From: Leuctra nigra
Lineage: Eukaryota > Arthropoda > Insecta > Plecoptera > Leuctridae
Length of the DNA: 64,000 nucleotides
Assembly: GCA_934045905.1 (NCBI GenBank)
Contig: OW203771.1
Span: forward strand, 24,188,069 to 24,252,068
Reading direction: 5' to 3'
Numbering within the stretch: the stretch's first letter is position 1; each line of letters opens with the position of its first letter. The notes below the pieces were generated by a model, which had not been told where the DNA came from, made no database searches, and saw nothing but the letters and a program-made list of their open reading frames with translations. This document shows, piece after piece, positions 25,501 through 35,308 of this stretch. The position numbers were made by a program, and so were the translations under genes.

Positions 25501-28500
25501 ATTTTTGTGAATCGATTAACATCAAAAAACCTTTTGTTTGGGTCAAAGTGTTTAGCCTCTGGACTATCAATTGACTAGATACTGATTCTTCTTTTACAAA
25601 AACTCGTCTATACAGAGTATTGTTGCACCGATTTTTAATTTCAAAAAAATATTTGATCAAGCATTGTCGTGGCTATAAAATTTGTTTGAAACGAATTTTT
25701 TTATTTGGCCTACGTTGTTCGGTATGTACAAAAGTATTAATAAAACGTATTTTTTCCAAGATGGCGGCTTTGCAAATTTTTTTAAATATTTTTTTTAAAT
25801 TTCTCGATCCAATTTTGGTATACCTATTTTTTTTCAGAATTTTATTTGAAGCCGTTGAAGTTTTAAAAAGCGGCCCCCAGACCCCTCCGCCCCCGCCCCC
25901 GTACATAGTTGCCAGGTTGCCACCTCCACTTTTCATACATCTAAAATCATGTTTTATCAAATGACATTGGGTGGCAACCTCCTACACGAAGATCCTAAAA
26001 AACGTACAAAAAGTTACACTGGTAACCCGACTAATTGGCAATATTAGTTGCTATATGAATAATATTATTCTAAATTTTTATTAATATAGGTACCTTTGTT
26101 TAATGTGATAAATCATAATTTGAAATGTCATTTTCAAACTGGGTCTGAATTTAAATGGCTGCCGCCTCAATCAACATAAGCAAAGCTTTTCACAAGAAAA
26201 TAATTCCACCCATTTTGTCTTCAATGTTAGGATCTTTGGAAATTGGTAGATTGCCTAGCGCTTCTGTAGGCCGAAATTGGAACTACGCAAGCTCCGTTGA
26301 ACGGCAGGAGAAGGGGGAGAGAGGAGTGCATGAAGAAGGTGGTGTAACAAACACACCAAGGTTTGATGTTTGAAAGTTTCAAAAACATTACTAATGTAGA
26401 AAAAAAGTTACAGCTGTTCGAATATGGTTATCGAAAAATCAATTAAACGGATCTCAAATTAATCGACTTTTCGATAACCAAATTCGAACAGCTGTAAGTT
26501 TTTTTCTAAATTAGTAATGTTTTTGAAACTTTGACACATCAAACCTTGGTATGTTTGTTATAATATGTGAGATGTTCAGCCAAATTACTGAAGAAGTTTT
26601 ATCACAGCGATATCTCGCACATTGGACCTTTTCTTGCGCCAACCGGAATTTAATAACCGGCCCACGTTATTCAGTAATATTAAAATCTCTTTTTGCAACC
26701 TTTTTTCCCTAAGATGGCGGCGTTGGACATTTTTGTTTTCTTTTTTTCAAATTACATAATCCAATTAATGTGTGCCAATTTTTTCAGATTTTTTTTTGAA
26801 ACCGTCGATTTTTTTGGAAAATACCCCCCGCCCCCGCCCCCGGCCAGGGTTGCGAGGTTGGCACCATGACTTTTCATACATCTCAAAGCATGCTTTATCA
26901 AATGGCATCTGGTGCCAGCCCCCTTTACAAAAATTTTACGGTATAATTCACTTGTGCCAGTACTACCTCCATAAAAACGTATTGAAAATAAGTTCGATTT
27001 CTATTCAAGAAATATTGCTTTTTCTCAACAATGGAAAACAGAAGATTGTTGCGAATTCGGAAAAGTTGACCCAAAGAATGTACCTTTCATATGCCGCAAA
27101 GATTATTTAGATCGGACGAACGGTTTCGGCGCTACGATGTCATAAAAAAGCGGTAAATTCACTCCGTTCAAGGCCCCCCGAGATCAATTAACATTGTGTA
27201 GTCCCTATCCCGCTCCGAAAAACGGCACTAAATCGGCTCTTACTCATAAAGTATTGGTGATAGAAAAAAATGATAAAATTACAAAGTTATTGCATTTTAT
27301 GAGTACTATAACTTTTGTTTGAGACACTTGTTCGTCCAATGACCGATTTATAGTGTATATAAATTCTTAATGTTTCAATATTTTTTTTCCAAGATGGCGG
27401 CCAAAATTAAAAAATATTTTTTTTTTACAACAGGGCATTCAGTTTTGATCTTAAATAAAAAAATTATTCCTTTATGTCTTTTCGTGTAGGGTACAGGAAT
27501 GAATAACTTTAGCCCCCAGCTCCTAGCCCCCGCCAGGGGCCTGGGAGTGGCACCAAAATTTTTTAGGTTTTGGAACTATATATGCATTTAGTGAGATAGG
27601 TGGCACCTTCCCTTCACGACGATCCTACGGGAGCTTTAAATCGACCTTTTGGCCCTCTATTATTTGTGCTTTTCATCGAAACATTAAAATAGAATCGAAG
27701 CACCTGGTTCATTGAGCGAGCGTAGCGAGCGTCACCACGGTACTCTTATGGCACTTTCTCTGTGTGTTTGTTTTTTTGTTTTTTTTGTCCGCACAGCCCA
27801 GATTAAACCGCACATTCAATCGATCTGAAACTTTGCACATATGCTAACGTAATCTATGCGGTCCCTGGGATCGTTTTTGAACGGGCTCCTGTGATTGGTT
27901 CAAGTTTAAAAAAAAATATCTTTCGATTGGTTGCTCCGATCAATTTGAAATTTAGCAAAGTAATTGCAACCAACATTGTACCCAATCATACAAAGTTTCA
28001 GCCAAATCCTCTCATTGGTTAAAATTTAAAAAAATCTTTCATAATATGATTTTTGAAATTTAAACTAGAACTGATTAAGCGATCAACTTAAAACTTCGCG
28101 TGGTCATTGGTACTAACATTATCTGTATTTTTTACAATTTTCAGACTTATCTGTGTTTAAATTCAAACGTTATTGACATTTTACGGACATTTTGCGTGTT
28201 GGCTGTCAAACTACTCAAAAATGTTGATCACGGCTACTTCGACTCTTTATTGAGCGAGCGAAGCGAGCGTCTCCATTTGGCTCTTTTGGCACGGACCTCT
28301 GTTTTTTTTTTTGTTTGTTTTTTTTTTTTTCTGTTACTGACGATATACAGGTCAGAGTTTTTCTTCGATCGAGCTGAAATTTTGCACACATGTACGTAAC
28401 ATTTCTGATTGTTGCAGACCCTAATTTTTTTGAAATCCATTGATTGGTTCAAATTTAAAAAAAATTAACTTTCGATTGGTTGTTTTGATCAAATTGAAAT

Positions 28501-31500
28501 TTTGACAAGTCATTACCCCCAACATTGTACCCAATCAAACAAAGTTTCAGCCAAATCCTCCCATTGGTTAAAATTTAAAACCATCTTTCCTGTGTTTTTA
28601 GAAATTTAAACTATAACCGATTGAACGATCAACTTATAACTTCGCAAGATGGTTGGGTCCAACATAATCTGCATTTTTGACAATTTTCATACTAATCTGT
28701 GTTTAAATCCAAACGTTATTGACATTTTACGGACTATTAGCGTGTTGGCTGTCAAATTCACGGCGACTTCGACTCTTCAGTTCAAGGCAAGGTAGTTAGA
28801 GCAGAAACTTTCAAACGCAAATGAAACTGATAATGACCGTTCAACAGTCGATCTGATATTGTGTAGACACACTTATATCATATGAGTGGTCTCAGGTATA
28901 TTTTTTGAAGGAGATCCTGTGATTTTTGAAAATTAACACGGAACAGTTCAATCATAAAGGTTCAATTGATCAACTTAAAGCTTTGCATGGTTATTTGGAC
29001 CAATATTTTAGGAATGTTTTGAGATTTCTATACAAATCTGTGGCGAAATTTTAGAATTATTGGCTTTTAATGACATTTTCGATAGACAGAATTTCGGTTC
29101 GAGGTGTTGCGCGTATCCGTGCTCGCTCATCAACGCGTTACTCAGATTCATTGGTTAAAATTTAAATAAATATCTCCTGATAGGCTGAAAAATGAAAACG
29201 GTCTTCGATAATTCTGATCAAACTCATATTTTGCATGATCATTAAGACCAATATTGTCTCTTATTTTACAAAATTTCATCCCAATCAGTTAAGAACGTAT
29301 GAAGTTATTTACATTTTTAATATCTGTCAGTAATGAAGTATCGAAATGAATGTTTTCCAGTGCCAATTGAAAATTGATTCTGATTTGCTTTATGAACCAG
29401 GTGCTTAGATGCTATTTTAAAGTTTCGATGAAAAGCATACACTTTTAAGTTGATATCATAATCAATTCCATATGGATGTATATGTTTTCTGTGCGTTGTG
29501 TACGCATTTCCGGTTCGAGAATTTGCACGTACCCGTGCTCGCTCATCAACGCGTTACACTGAGCGTTTTCCTAGTAGTTAGAGCAACTTTCAAACGTATG
29601 AAACTGATATAACCATTCAACAGATCGATCTTATATTGTGTTCACACACTTACATTATCATATGAGTGGTCCCAGGTATATATTTTTTTAATAGATCCTA
29701 GGTATGATTTTTGAATATTAACAAGGAACATTTTAATCATAAAGGTGCAATCGATCAACTTAAACCATTGCATGGTTATTGGGACTAATACTTCAGGAAT
29801 ATTTGGAGATTTTTATACCTACAATTTTGGCGAATTTCAAGAATTATTGGCTTTTAATGATATTTTCGATAGACATAATTTCGGTTCGAGGTGTTGCGCG
29901 TGTACGTGCTCTCTCATCAACGCGTTACACAGAGCGTTTTCCTAGTAAAGCAAATCAGAATCATATTCAATTGGCACTGGAAAACATAGATACATTTTTA
30001 GATAGATACATTTTATTTCCAAACAGTACATTATTACATGTATGTAAAGTATGTATGAAATCTTTGTATGTAAAGATTAAACTTTAAATTGGAGTATATG
30101 GAAAGTAATAATATTAATTATAATTAAGCATTAATCTATTAAAATTTTACAATCTAAAATCTAAAAAATAATAAACACTAAATGAATTAAAATCAGTTGT
30201 ACCTAAATGAAATTTTACTAATCTATAACTTGTCCATCGAAAATTCTTCCATTGAAAAATATGCCTTTTTTACTAATAACATTTTTAATTTTCGTTTGAA
30301 TTAATTAACTTTAATTAATTAATTGATTTATTAATTAAGTTTTAATTAACATTCATTTCGATACTTCATTACTGACATATATTAAAAATGTCAATACGTT
30401 CATACGTTTTTAACTGATTTGGATGAAATTCTGTAAAATAAGAGACAATAAGAGTCTTAAGATCATTCAAAATATGAGATTGATCAGAATTATCGAAGAC
30501 CGTTTTCATTTTTCAGCCTATCAGGAGATATTTATTTAAATTTTAACCAATGAATGGGTTTCAAAAAAAATTATGGTATGCAAACAGAGAAGTTTGGTTA
30601 TACATGTTTGCAAAATTTTAGCTCGATCAAGGAAACTCTCTGACCTGTATAGCCAAAATATGTGTTTGATCAGATTTATCGAAGACCAGTTTCATTTTTC
30701 AACCTACCATCAGTAGATGTTTATTTAAATTTTAGCCAATGAATAAATTTCAAAAAAAAATTGGGGTGTGCCAACATAAAAGGTTGTCTCTACATGTGTG
30801 CAAAATTTCAGTTCGATCGAAGAAAAACGCTGACCTGTATACAGTCAGGTAACAGAAAAAAAAATAAAAAATAGAGGTCCGTGCCAAAAGAGCCAAAAGG
30901 TGACGCTCGCTTCGCTCGCTCAATAAATTCCCTGATTGGTTGAAAAAGGGAGAAGTTTTAATGGAATTCCAATTTTACATTTTAATCTAATTTTGATATA
31001 ATTAGGGTTTTATTTTAAGAAAGTAAACCGCACGAGGTGTAAACAACTAAAAAAGCAGTGTACGTTGTAAAAAAAATTAAAAATATCCAAAAAAATTCGA
31101 AATATGTAAAAAAAAAAAAAATCATAAAATATCAAAAAAATTAAATAAATCAAATTAAATCAGAAAAAAATAAAAAAAATAATTACAACAATATCAGAAA
31201 AAATCAAAAAGAATTAAGTTTGTAAATAAAAATAATAAAATCAAAAAAATCTAAAAAAAATCAAAAAAATCAATACAAATTAAAAATAGTCAAAAAATCA
31301 CATTAAAATTTAGACAAAAATCAACAAAAATCAAATATTTAATAAAAATTCAAAAAATCTAAAAAATTATAAATTAAAAAAAAAAAGATTTACAAATAAA
31401 AAAATAAAAAATCACGGTTAATTTTTTAAAAATCTAAAAATTATTTGAAAAAAATCCAAAAATTTAACAATAAAATAAAATTATAAAAAATCATAAAAAT

Positions 31501-34500
31501 AAGAAAATTAAAAAAAATTGAAAATTAAAAAATCACCGACAAAAATTAATACTAAATTATAAAAAATCAAAACATAAAAAATTTAAAAAATCATAAAATC
31601 AAATAATCCGGTGTACACTAAAATGTCGAGTTGTTAACCCCGAGGGGTGAACAACTAAATAATCAGTGTACAATGTGAAAAAAAATTCACAGTTTCACAA
31701 TTTTTCATTTTAAATTTAGAAAAATCAACAAAAATTAAGTACTATATAAAAAATAAAAAATTCAAAAAAATTCAAAAAATCACTTACAAATAAAAAAAAG
31801 TCACGGTTAATTTAAAAAAAAAAAAATCATTTGTTAAATTCAAAAATCCAAAATTAGGTAAAATTCATAAAAAAAACTATAAAAAAAAATCGCTGACAAA
31901 AATTAAAAAAATCTAAAAAATCAAAACATTAAAATAAATCAAAAAATCAAAAAATCATGTGTACCTACACTAAAATGTCGAGTTGTTAACCCCTGAAAAC
32001 ACACTGCTCCTTGATCACTTGCTAATCGCTAAGTTTGTCTTATAGCCAGGTTGTTGGTTTCATTCGGCAGGATTCTCATTTGATGTTCTTCTTTTTCACA
32101 TTTCCCAAACCAAATGAATGGTATTTCTGGCATTTAGTAAGCATGCCAAGAACTAACAGATGGTAGGACAGAACCAATAAATTTTTTACTCTTACCTTTG
32201 TTCATTCTCTGATAACAAAAAATAGACAAATCACGGGCTGGAATTGCATACTACAGGAAATTATATATATTATATTATACTTTTGTAGAAAAACAGTTAC
32301 AGCTGCTCGAATTTGGTTGCCGAAAAATCGATTATATACGAAGCTCATAGCCCGTGTAAGGAAAGCGTGCATTTGGCGGGGACGTTGTTTCTTCAAAACT
32401 ACTTACAACATGTACCTATTAACCTGAAAATTGTACATTTTAAACAAAATTTAATATTGCTATCAATACATTGGGATCAATGGAACGAAAGTTATGGTGT
32501 CTTCATGTGTAATTCTCGCGCTAATTCTGCTTTTTATCTCAGCTTCAAGGTACCATAACTTTCGTTAAACTTATTCAAATGTATTGAAACTTTTACACCA
32601 ATTATGGCAATATATTGTGCATGAAGTTTGAAAGTTTCGGCTTGTTATCATGCGTAGTTTTGAATTAACAGCGTCCCAACCAATGCATGTTTCCTGGACG
32701 CGTCCTATTTGAGATCGGTATAGTCGATTTTTCGACAACCAAATTCGTACAGCTGTAACTTTGTTCCCACAAAAGAAAAGTTTTTGAAACTTTCACACAA
32801 TAAACCTTGGTATGTTGTTAATATTATGTGATATTTTTAGCCCGATGTATGCAGTAGTTTCGTCACAGCGATGTCTCGGCCATTGTGCGTTTTTTATGCG
32901 CCGCCCGGTAAATGAGTTTTTTTTTATTACCTTAATACATAGTTAAAATAAAGAGAAAATTCATTTTGAAATGGATATTTGCCAAAATAATTGTTGAGCT
33001 AGTGAGTGATGCGCCACTGCCACTTTAAAACACTTTCGCACTTAAAATTCGAGATTCGTGAAATCATTTCGCCTAAATGCCGCCAAGTATACGTCACTTT
33101 ACTTTGTGACTAAATTTGACATATAAGAATCCACCCAATTTCAAATATTAATCTTACAGGAATTTTAAACAAATAAATTGGAAAAATCTATTGTGTTTAA
33201 AAAAACATAAAATTAATTAAAAACAACAAATAATTTTTTCTGTAAAAAAGCGCATCACAAGAATATAAAGAACGAAAAAATAATAAAATAGAAGACCGTG
33301 CAAATTCAATGCGCCAAGCTATATTTTTTACTTGTCTTACAATTAACTAGGAAAACGCTCTGTGTAACGCGTTGATGAGCGAGCACGGACAGGCGCAACA
33401 ACTCGAACCGAAATAATGTCTATCGAAAATATCATTAAAAGCCAATAATTATTGAATTTCGTCAGACTCAAGTATAAAAATCTCAAAATTGTCCTAAAAC
33501 ATTAGTCCCAATAACCATGCAAAGCTTGAACCTTTTGAACCTTTCTGATTGAACTGTTCCTCGTTAATATTCTAAAATCACATGATCTCTTTAAAAAAAT
33601 AGACCTGGGACCACTCATATGATAAAAGTGTGTGTACTTACACAATATTAGATCGATCTGTTGAATGGTCATATCAGTTTCATACGTTTGAAAGTTTCTA
33701 CTCTAACTACCTTGGAACTATAAATAGTCGAAGTAGCCGTGATCAACATTTTCGAGAAATTTGGACATTTTGCAGACAACACGCAAAATGTCCGTAAAAC
33801 GTCAATAACTTTTGGATTTAAACATAGATTAGTCTGAAAATTGTCAAAAATGCAGATAATGTTAGTCCCAATGACCATGCAAAGTTTAAAGTTGATCAGT
33901 CATACGGTTCAAGTTTAAATTTAAAAAATGACATAAAAGATTTTTTTAAATTTTAACCAATGGGAGGATTTGGCTGAAACTTTGTATGATTGGGTACAAT
34001 GTTGGTCGCCATGACTTGTCAAAATTTCAAATTGATCGGAACTACCAATCGAAAGATTTTTTTTTTAAATTTGAACCAATAACATGAGCCCGTTCAAAAA
34101 CGATCCCAGGGACCGCATAGATTACGTTAGTATATGTGCAAAATTTCAGATCGATTGGTTGTGCCGTTTGACCTGGGCAGTGAACACAAAAAAAAAAAAA
34201 AAAACACACAGAGAAAGTGCCGTAAGAGTACCGTGGTGAAGCTCGCTACGCTCGCTCAATTACAAATATTCATTTTTCAATTGTTTAAATTTATCATTGT
34301 GTTTCAGTTTAATATTTCAAATTATGAAGGTTATTTTATGGACAATACTAGTTCAAATCTGTAAACAACATTATGTTCTAGGTTGTTCCAAGTAATATTA
34401 CAATACAGCATAGAATATGTTAAATAATTATTGATATCTCTGTTGGTATTATAGTATCTTGATCTTCCATTGGACTGAAAGTCAGTGAGCATATTACTAT

Positions 34501-34577
34501 AGTCATGGCAATATCACAGAGTAACATGAAGTAATTGAGTGATACTTACACAGAATAACAGCGATGATGATTTTCAT
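13341..34577 (-). CDS. Secreted alpha-carbonic anhydrase gene, 5' part (exons 1-3), partial
   Basis: Three exons join in phase: 34577-34550, 18998-18948 and 13508-13341. The product starts MKIIIAVIL, continues through a Cys/Ala-rich signal-peptide end (CVNAAS), then DWGYDGDN, GPDHWKDNYPACGG, DKQSPVDF, LKFTGYGAKP and TNNGHA. WGY-x-GPxxW, the QSPV/I box and the NNGH box are the conserved amino-terminal blocks of alpha-CAs, which hydrate CO2 to bicarbonate with an active-site zinc. The signal peptide predicts a secreted or lumenal enzyme. The zinc-ligand exons (HFHWG and the third His) are not in the DNA I could read, so catalytic competence is unknown. All three introns are phase 1 with GT donors and AG acceptors. 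Intron 1 is 15.6 kb of nested transposons; intron 2 is 5.4 kb of two satellites. The gene may be intact with its 3' end left of the window, or truncated. A CA-related protein is the alternative reading. Confidence 0.85.
13453..16825 (-). repeat. 90-bp satellite derived from CA intron 2 acceptor + exon 3 start, ~37.5 copies
   Basis: Each unit, on the minus strand, has 34 bases of intron end (with a branch-like CACTGAT and TTCCAG) followed by the first 56 bases of exon 3 (GPDHWKDNYPACGGDKQSP). Units are about 95-100% alike. A few 1-nt deletions (e.g. near 13794, 14563, 14692, 14961) shift the frame. Otherwise the unit is an open 30-codon module. Higher-order structure is visible: variant units near 13771 and 13978 recur about 898 bases later, and a G-for-A variant recurs at 15423, 15783, 16143 and 16683. 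The array stops inside a partial unit at 16825, where the 37-bp array begins. Confidence 0.97.
16826..18947 (-). repeat. 37-bp satellite derived from the CA intron 2 donor, ~57 copies
   Basis: On the minus strand each unit reads ATGGTAAGCAGATTATACC then ACAATCACGTGATATAAC. The ATGGTAAGC part equals the real exon 2/intron 2 donor at 18948. Each unit also holds the perfect palindrome ATCACGTGAT with a CACGTG E-box core. A 295-bp block marked by 'tgatcatgttgta' repeats at 17636, 17931 and 18226, so the array has recent higher-order amplification. Confidence 0.97.
18948..18998 (-). CDS. CA exon 2 (signal peptide end and WGY motif)
   Basis: The acceptor is a T-rich tract ending tttgtctcag at 18999. 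The exon is 51 nt and encodes the signal-peptide end LSCVNAAS followed by DWGYDGDN. The donor is AATG|GTAAGC at 18948/18947. The first 37-bp repeat of the intron begins exactly at this donor. Trp-Gly-Tyr is the universal alpha-CA start motif. Confidence 0.85.
19706..20705 (-). mobile_element. Rolling-circle-like copy inside the left arm of element A
   Basis: This 1.0-kb copy starts ctaggaaaacgctcag and ends gctcgcttcgctcgctcaa. The matching right arm of element A at 27183-27205 lacks it and reads straight through (attaacattgtgtagtccc). It therefore supplies an exact empty site. No bases are duplicated or lost at the insertion. Confidence 0.65.
21411..23900. other. Single-copy central part of element A, no gene recognised
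   Basis: Short ORFs run through it without family resemblance. It includes a C-run at 22528-22558 and a GC-rich block to about 22850 that contrasts with the AT-rich surroundings. That block could be part of a retroelement 5' region, but I cannot identify it. Confidence 0.5.
23901..26031. mobile_element. Element B: 2.1-kb nested inverted-repeat element
   Basis: The ends are GTCGGGTTAC and GTAACCCGAC with TA at 23899-23900 and 26032-26033. The left arm 23901-24600 is near-identical to the complement of the right arm 25350-26031. It includes the block ggaggttgccacccaatgtc and a G-rich cgggggcgggggcgg segment. Inside, 24570-24830 forms a further palindrome around atgacatttgtatgacat. Mirror ORFs of 95-114 codons (24259/23972 and 25620/25964) are consequences of the inverted repeat and are not genes. 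Confidence 0.65.
27712..29945 (+). mobile_element. Rolling-circle-like copy X inside W, interrupted by Y
   Basis: X begins ttgagcgagcgtagcgagcg and ends gcgttttcctag before T. W reads ...cacctggttca before it and taaagcaaatcagaatc after it, and rejoins perfectly to the uninterrupted copies near 4270. Insertion is between A and T, the Helitron target, with no duplication. Confidence 0.65.
28250..29574 (+). mobile_element. Rolling-circle-like copy Y inside X
   Basis: Y is 1325 bp, from ttgagcgagcgaagcgagcg to ttttcctag. It is nearly identical to the complement of the 4097-5957 copy once that copy's 537-bp insertion is removed (1324 bp). Its internal gcgttactcagattcattgg shows that the subfamily is itself a composite of two family ends. 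The insertion point is again A|T. Confidence 0.65.
29988..30347. mobile_element. 360-bp AT-rich insertion in W with 5-bp target duplication
   Basis: AACAT occurs on both sides (29983-29987 and 30348-30352). Removing the insert restores ggaaaacattcatttcg as in the 4097 copy. The insert is AT-rich, with attaattaatt runs at its right end. Its class is unknown. Confidence 0.55.
30924..32270. repeat. A-rich low-complexity tract
   Basis: From about 31060 to 31975 the sequence is dominated by 'aaaaaatcaaaaaa'-type words. Two related blocks (near 31615 and 31970) both read taaaatgtcgagttgttaacccc. No gene is seen. Confidence 0.7.
32277..32925. mobile_element. Inverted-repeat element related to the 40100 element
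   Basis: The left side (acagttacagctgctcgaat) and right side (acaaccaaattcgtacagct) are inverted. The right end gtcacagcgatgtctcggcc followed by attgtgcgttttttatgcgcc matches the termini of the 40100-40975 element. It is diverged and its left end is unclear. Confidence 0.5.
33347..34259 (-). mobile_element. Rolling-circle-like copy (GAGCGAGC family)
   Basis: It runs from ctaggaaaacgctctgtg to gctcgctacgctcgctcaa. The interior is colinear with Y and the 4097 copy but diverged. It lacks the 537-bp insert present in the latter. It lies in CA intron 1, just downstream of exon 1. Confidence 0.6.
34550..34577 (-). CDS. CA exon 1 (signal peptide start)
   Basis: The ATG at 34577 opens nine codons, MKIIIAVIL, plus one base of a split Cys codon. 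The donor at 34549-34544 reads GTAAGT, a perfect consensus. The split codon T|GT is completed by exon 2. The hydrophobic run continues across the junction into LSCVNA, giving a standard signal peptide. This exon is too short for ORF scans. It was identified by the basic-hydrophobic start, the donor, the phase match and a TATA box about 50 bases upstream. Confidence 0.75.
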
Positions 34578-34622
34578 GGCAGTTGACTTCTACTTGTTGC
34601 TTCTGTGTGGAGTTTTACAGAG

Positions 34623-34630
34623 CTTATATA
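34623..34630 (-). promoter_or_regulatory. TATA box of the CA gene
   Basis: The minus strand reads TATATAAG 47-54 bases before the exon 1 ATG. A start of transcription about 30 bases downstream would leave a 5' UTR of roughly 20-25 nt. The promoter lies between exon 1 and the Ty3-type element inserted at 35078. Confidence 0.6.
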
Positions 34631-35077
34631 CTATGTATAATCACCACCCTGCACACAATAGCGTGGTTTATAGCTCCTCCTCTTCTGCACTTTAGATTAT
34701 AATGCATGAACAGTCATCTAATTGCAATAATTATTTATGTTATTATGAGAAATGGAACTCCGTGGTCGTATCTTGTGGACTAAAAGCATATAATTAATAT
34801 TTCTTATACTCATTTACTCGGTAAGCCGCCCTCTTGACGACTAAAAGTAATTAATTGATAAGGATTCACCTTGATTCAACATGCAATATGGCACGATGGC
34901 AAATGAATGCAAGTCGCTTGTCGATATGTGAAATAATAAGAAATTAAACCCAGCAACTGAAGCCGCCCTGTATGAGAGTAACAACATTGTTTTGTGCTGA
35001 TTGAATGGAGCACTCTTACATCTGTGAGATATGTAGCACGGCATACGATGCAATTACAACATTGCAACATTGCCAAC
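34631..35077. other. Upstream region of the CA gene with a paralogous block
   Basis: No gene is seen. The stretch 34840-34980 (accttgattcaacatgcaat, attaaacccag, gccgccctg) resembles 41490-41640. It is therefore either a dispersed repeat or a duplicated promoter-proximal block. Confidence 0.45.
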
Positions 35078-35246
35078 TGTAGTATTGTGTAGGGGAAGGG
35101 AACATTTACAGTTGGCAGCCGTGGTGGCGCTGCTAACTTCATTGTGCTGTGGGACCATAGACTAGAGAGCCAATCCGTCAAGCAGTCAATAAAGAACCAC
35201 TGAACCTACCAGTTGTCTATTCTCAGAACCCTGACTTCCTACGACA
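35078..35246 (+). repeat. 5' LTR
   Basis: It starts TGTAGTATTG and ends CTACGACA, so the termini are TG...CA. A polyadenylation signal AATAAA lies at 35188-35193. It is identical to the 3' LTR over all 169 bases. Confidence 0.95.
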
Positions 35247-35248
35247 AA

Positions 35249-35266
35249 TGGCGACGAGGATGAGAT
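35249..35266 (+). other. Primer-binding site
   Basis: TGGCGACGAGGATGAGAT starts two bases after the 5' LTR. TGG complements the CCA end of a tRNA. The priming tRNA was not identified. Confidence 0.6.
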
Positions 35267-35308
35267 CAAAATTGTGAGTAATTGAATCGGTCATCATCGG
35301 GGAGCAGG

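Larger units (their letters stand above)
19317..27657. mobile_element. Element A: 8.3-kb inverted-repeat element inserted in W
   Basis: The ends read GGGGGCCAA... and ...TTGGCCCTC, with TA on each side (19315-19316 and 27658-27659). Left arm 19317-19705 plus 20706-21410 pairs with right arm 26280-27657. Blocks include cccgtaggatcgtcgtgaag, the G-rich ccggggccgggggcggg near 21058 and its complement near 26825. W resumes exactly at both sides. A Tc1/mariner-like TA target is suggested, but no transposase is visible. A 200-bp hairpin (26356-26556) interrupts the right arm. Confidence 0.65.
19160..30923 (-). mobile_element. Rolling-circle-like element W (GAGCGAGC family), split by nested insertions
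   Basis: W survives as 19160-19316, 27658-27711, 29946-29987 and 30348-30923. These pieces rejoin into a sequence colinear with the copy at 4097. In the sense direction family members begin TTGAGCGAGCG and end TTTTCCTAG, followed by T. A subterminal stem CGCTCA...TGAGCG lies 8 bases before the CTAG end. There is no target duplication. This resembles Helitron/Helentron non-autonomous elements, except for TT rather than TC at the 5' end. No coding capacity is seen. It lies wholly inside CA intron 1. Confidence 0.6.

Noticed and set aside
23972..25964. 95-114-codon mirror ORFs
   Set aside because: They are inverted-repeat copies of element B, each frame merely surviving in both arms.
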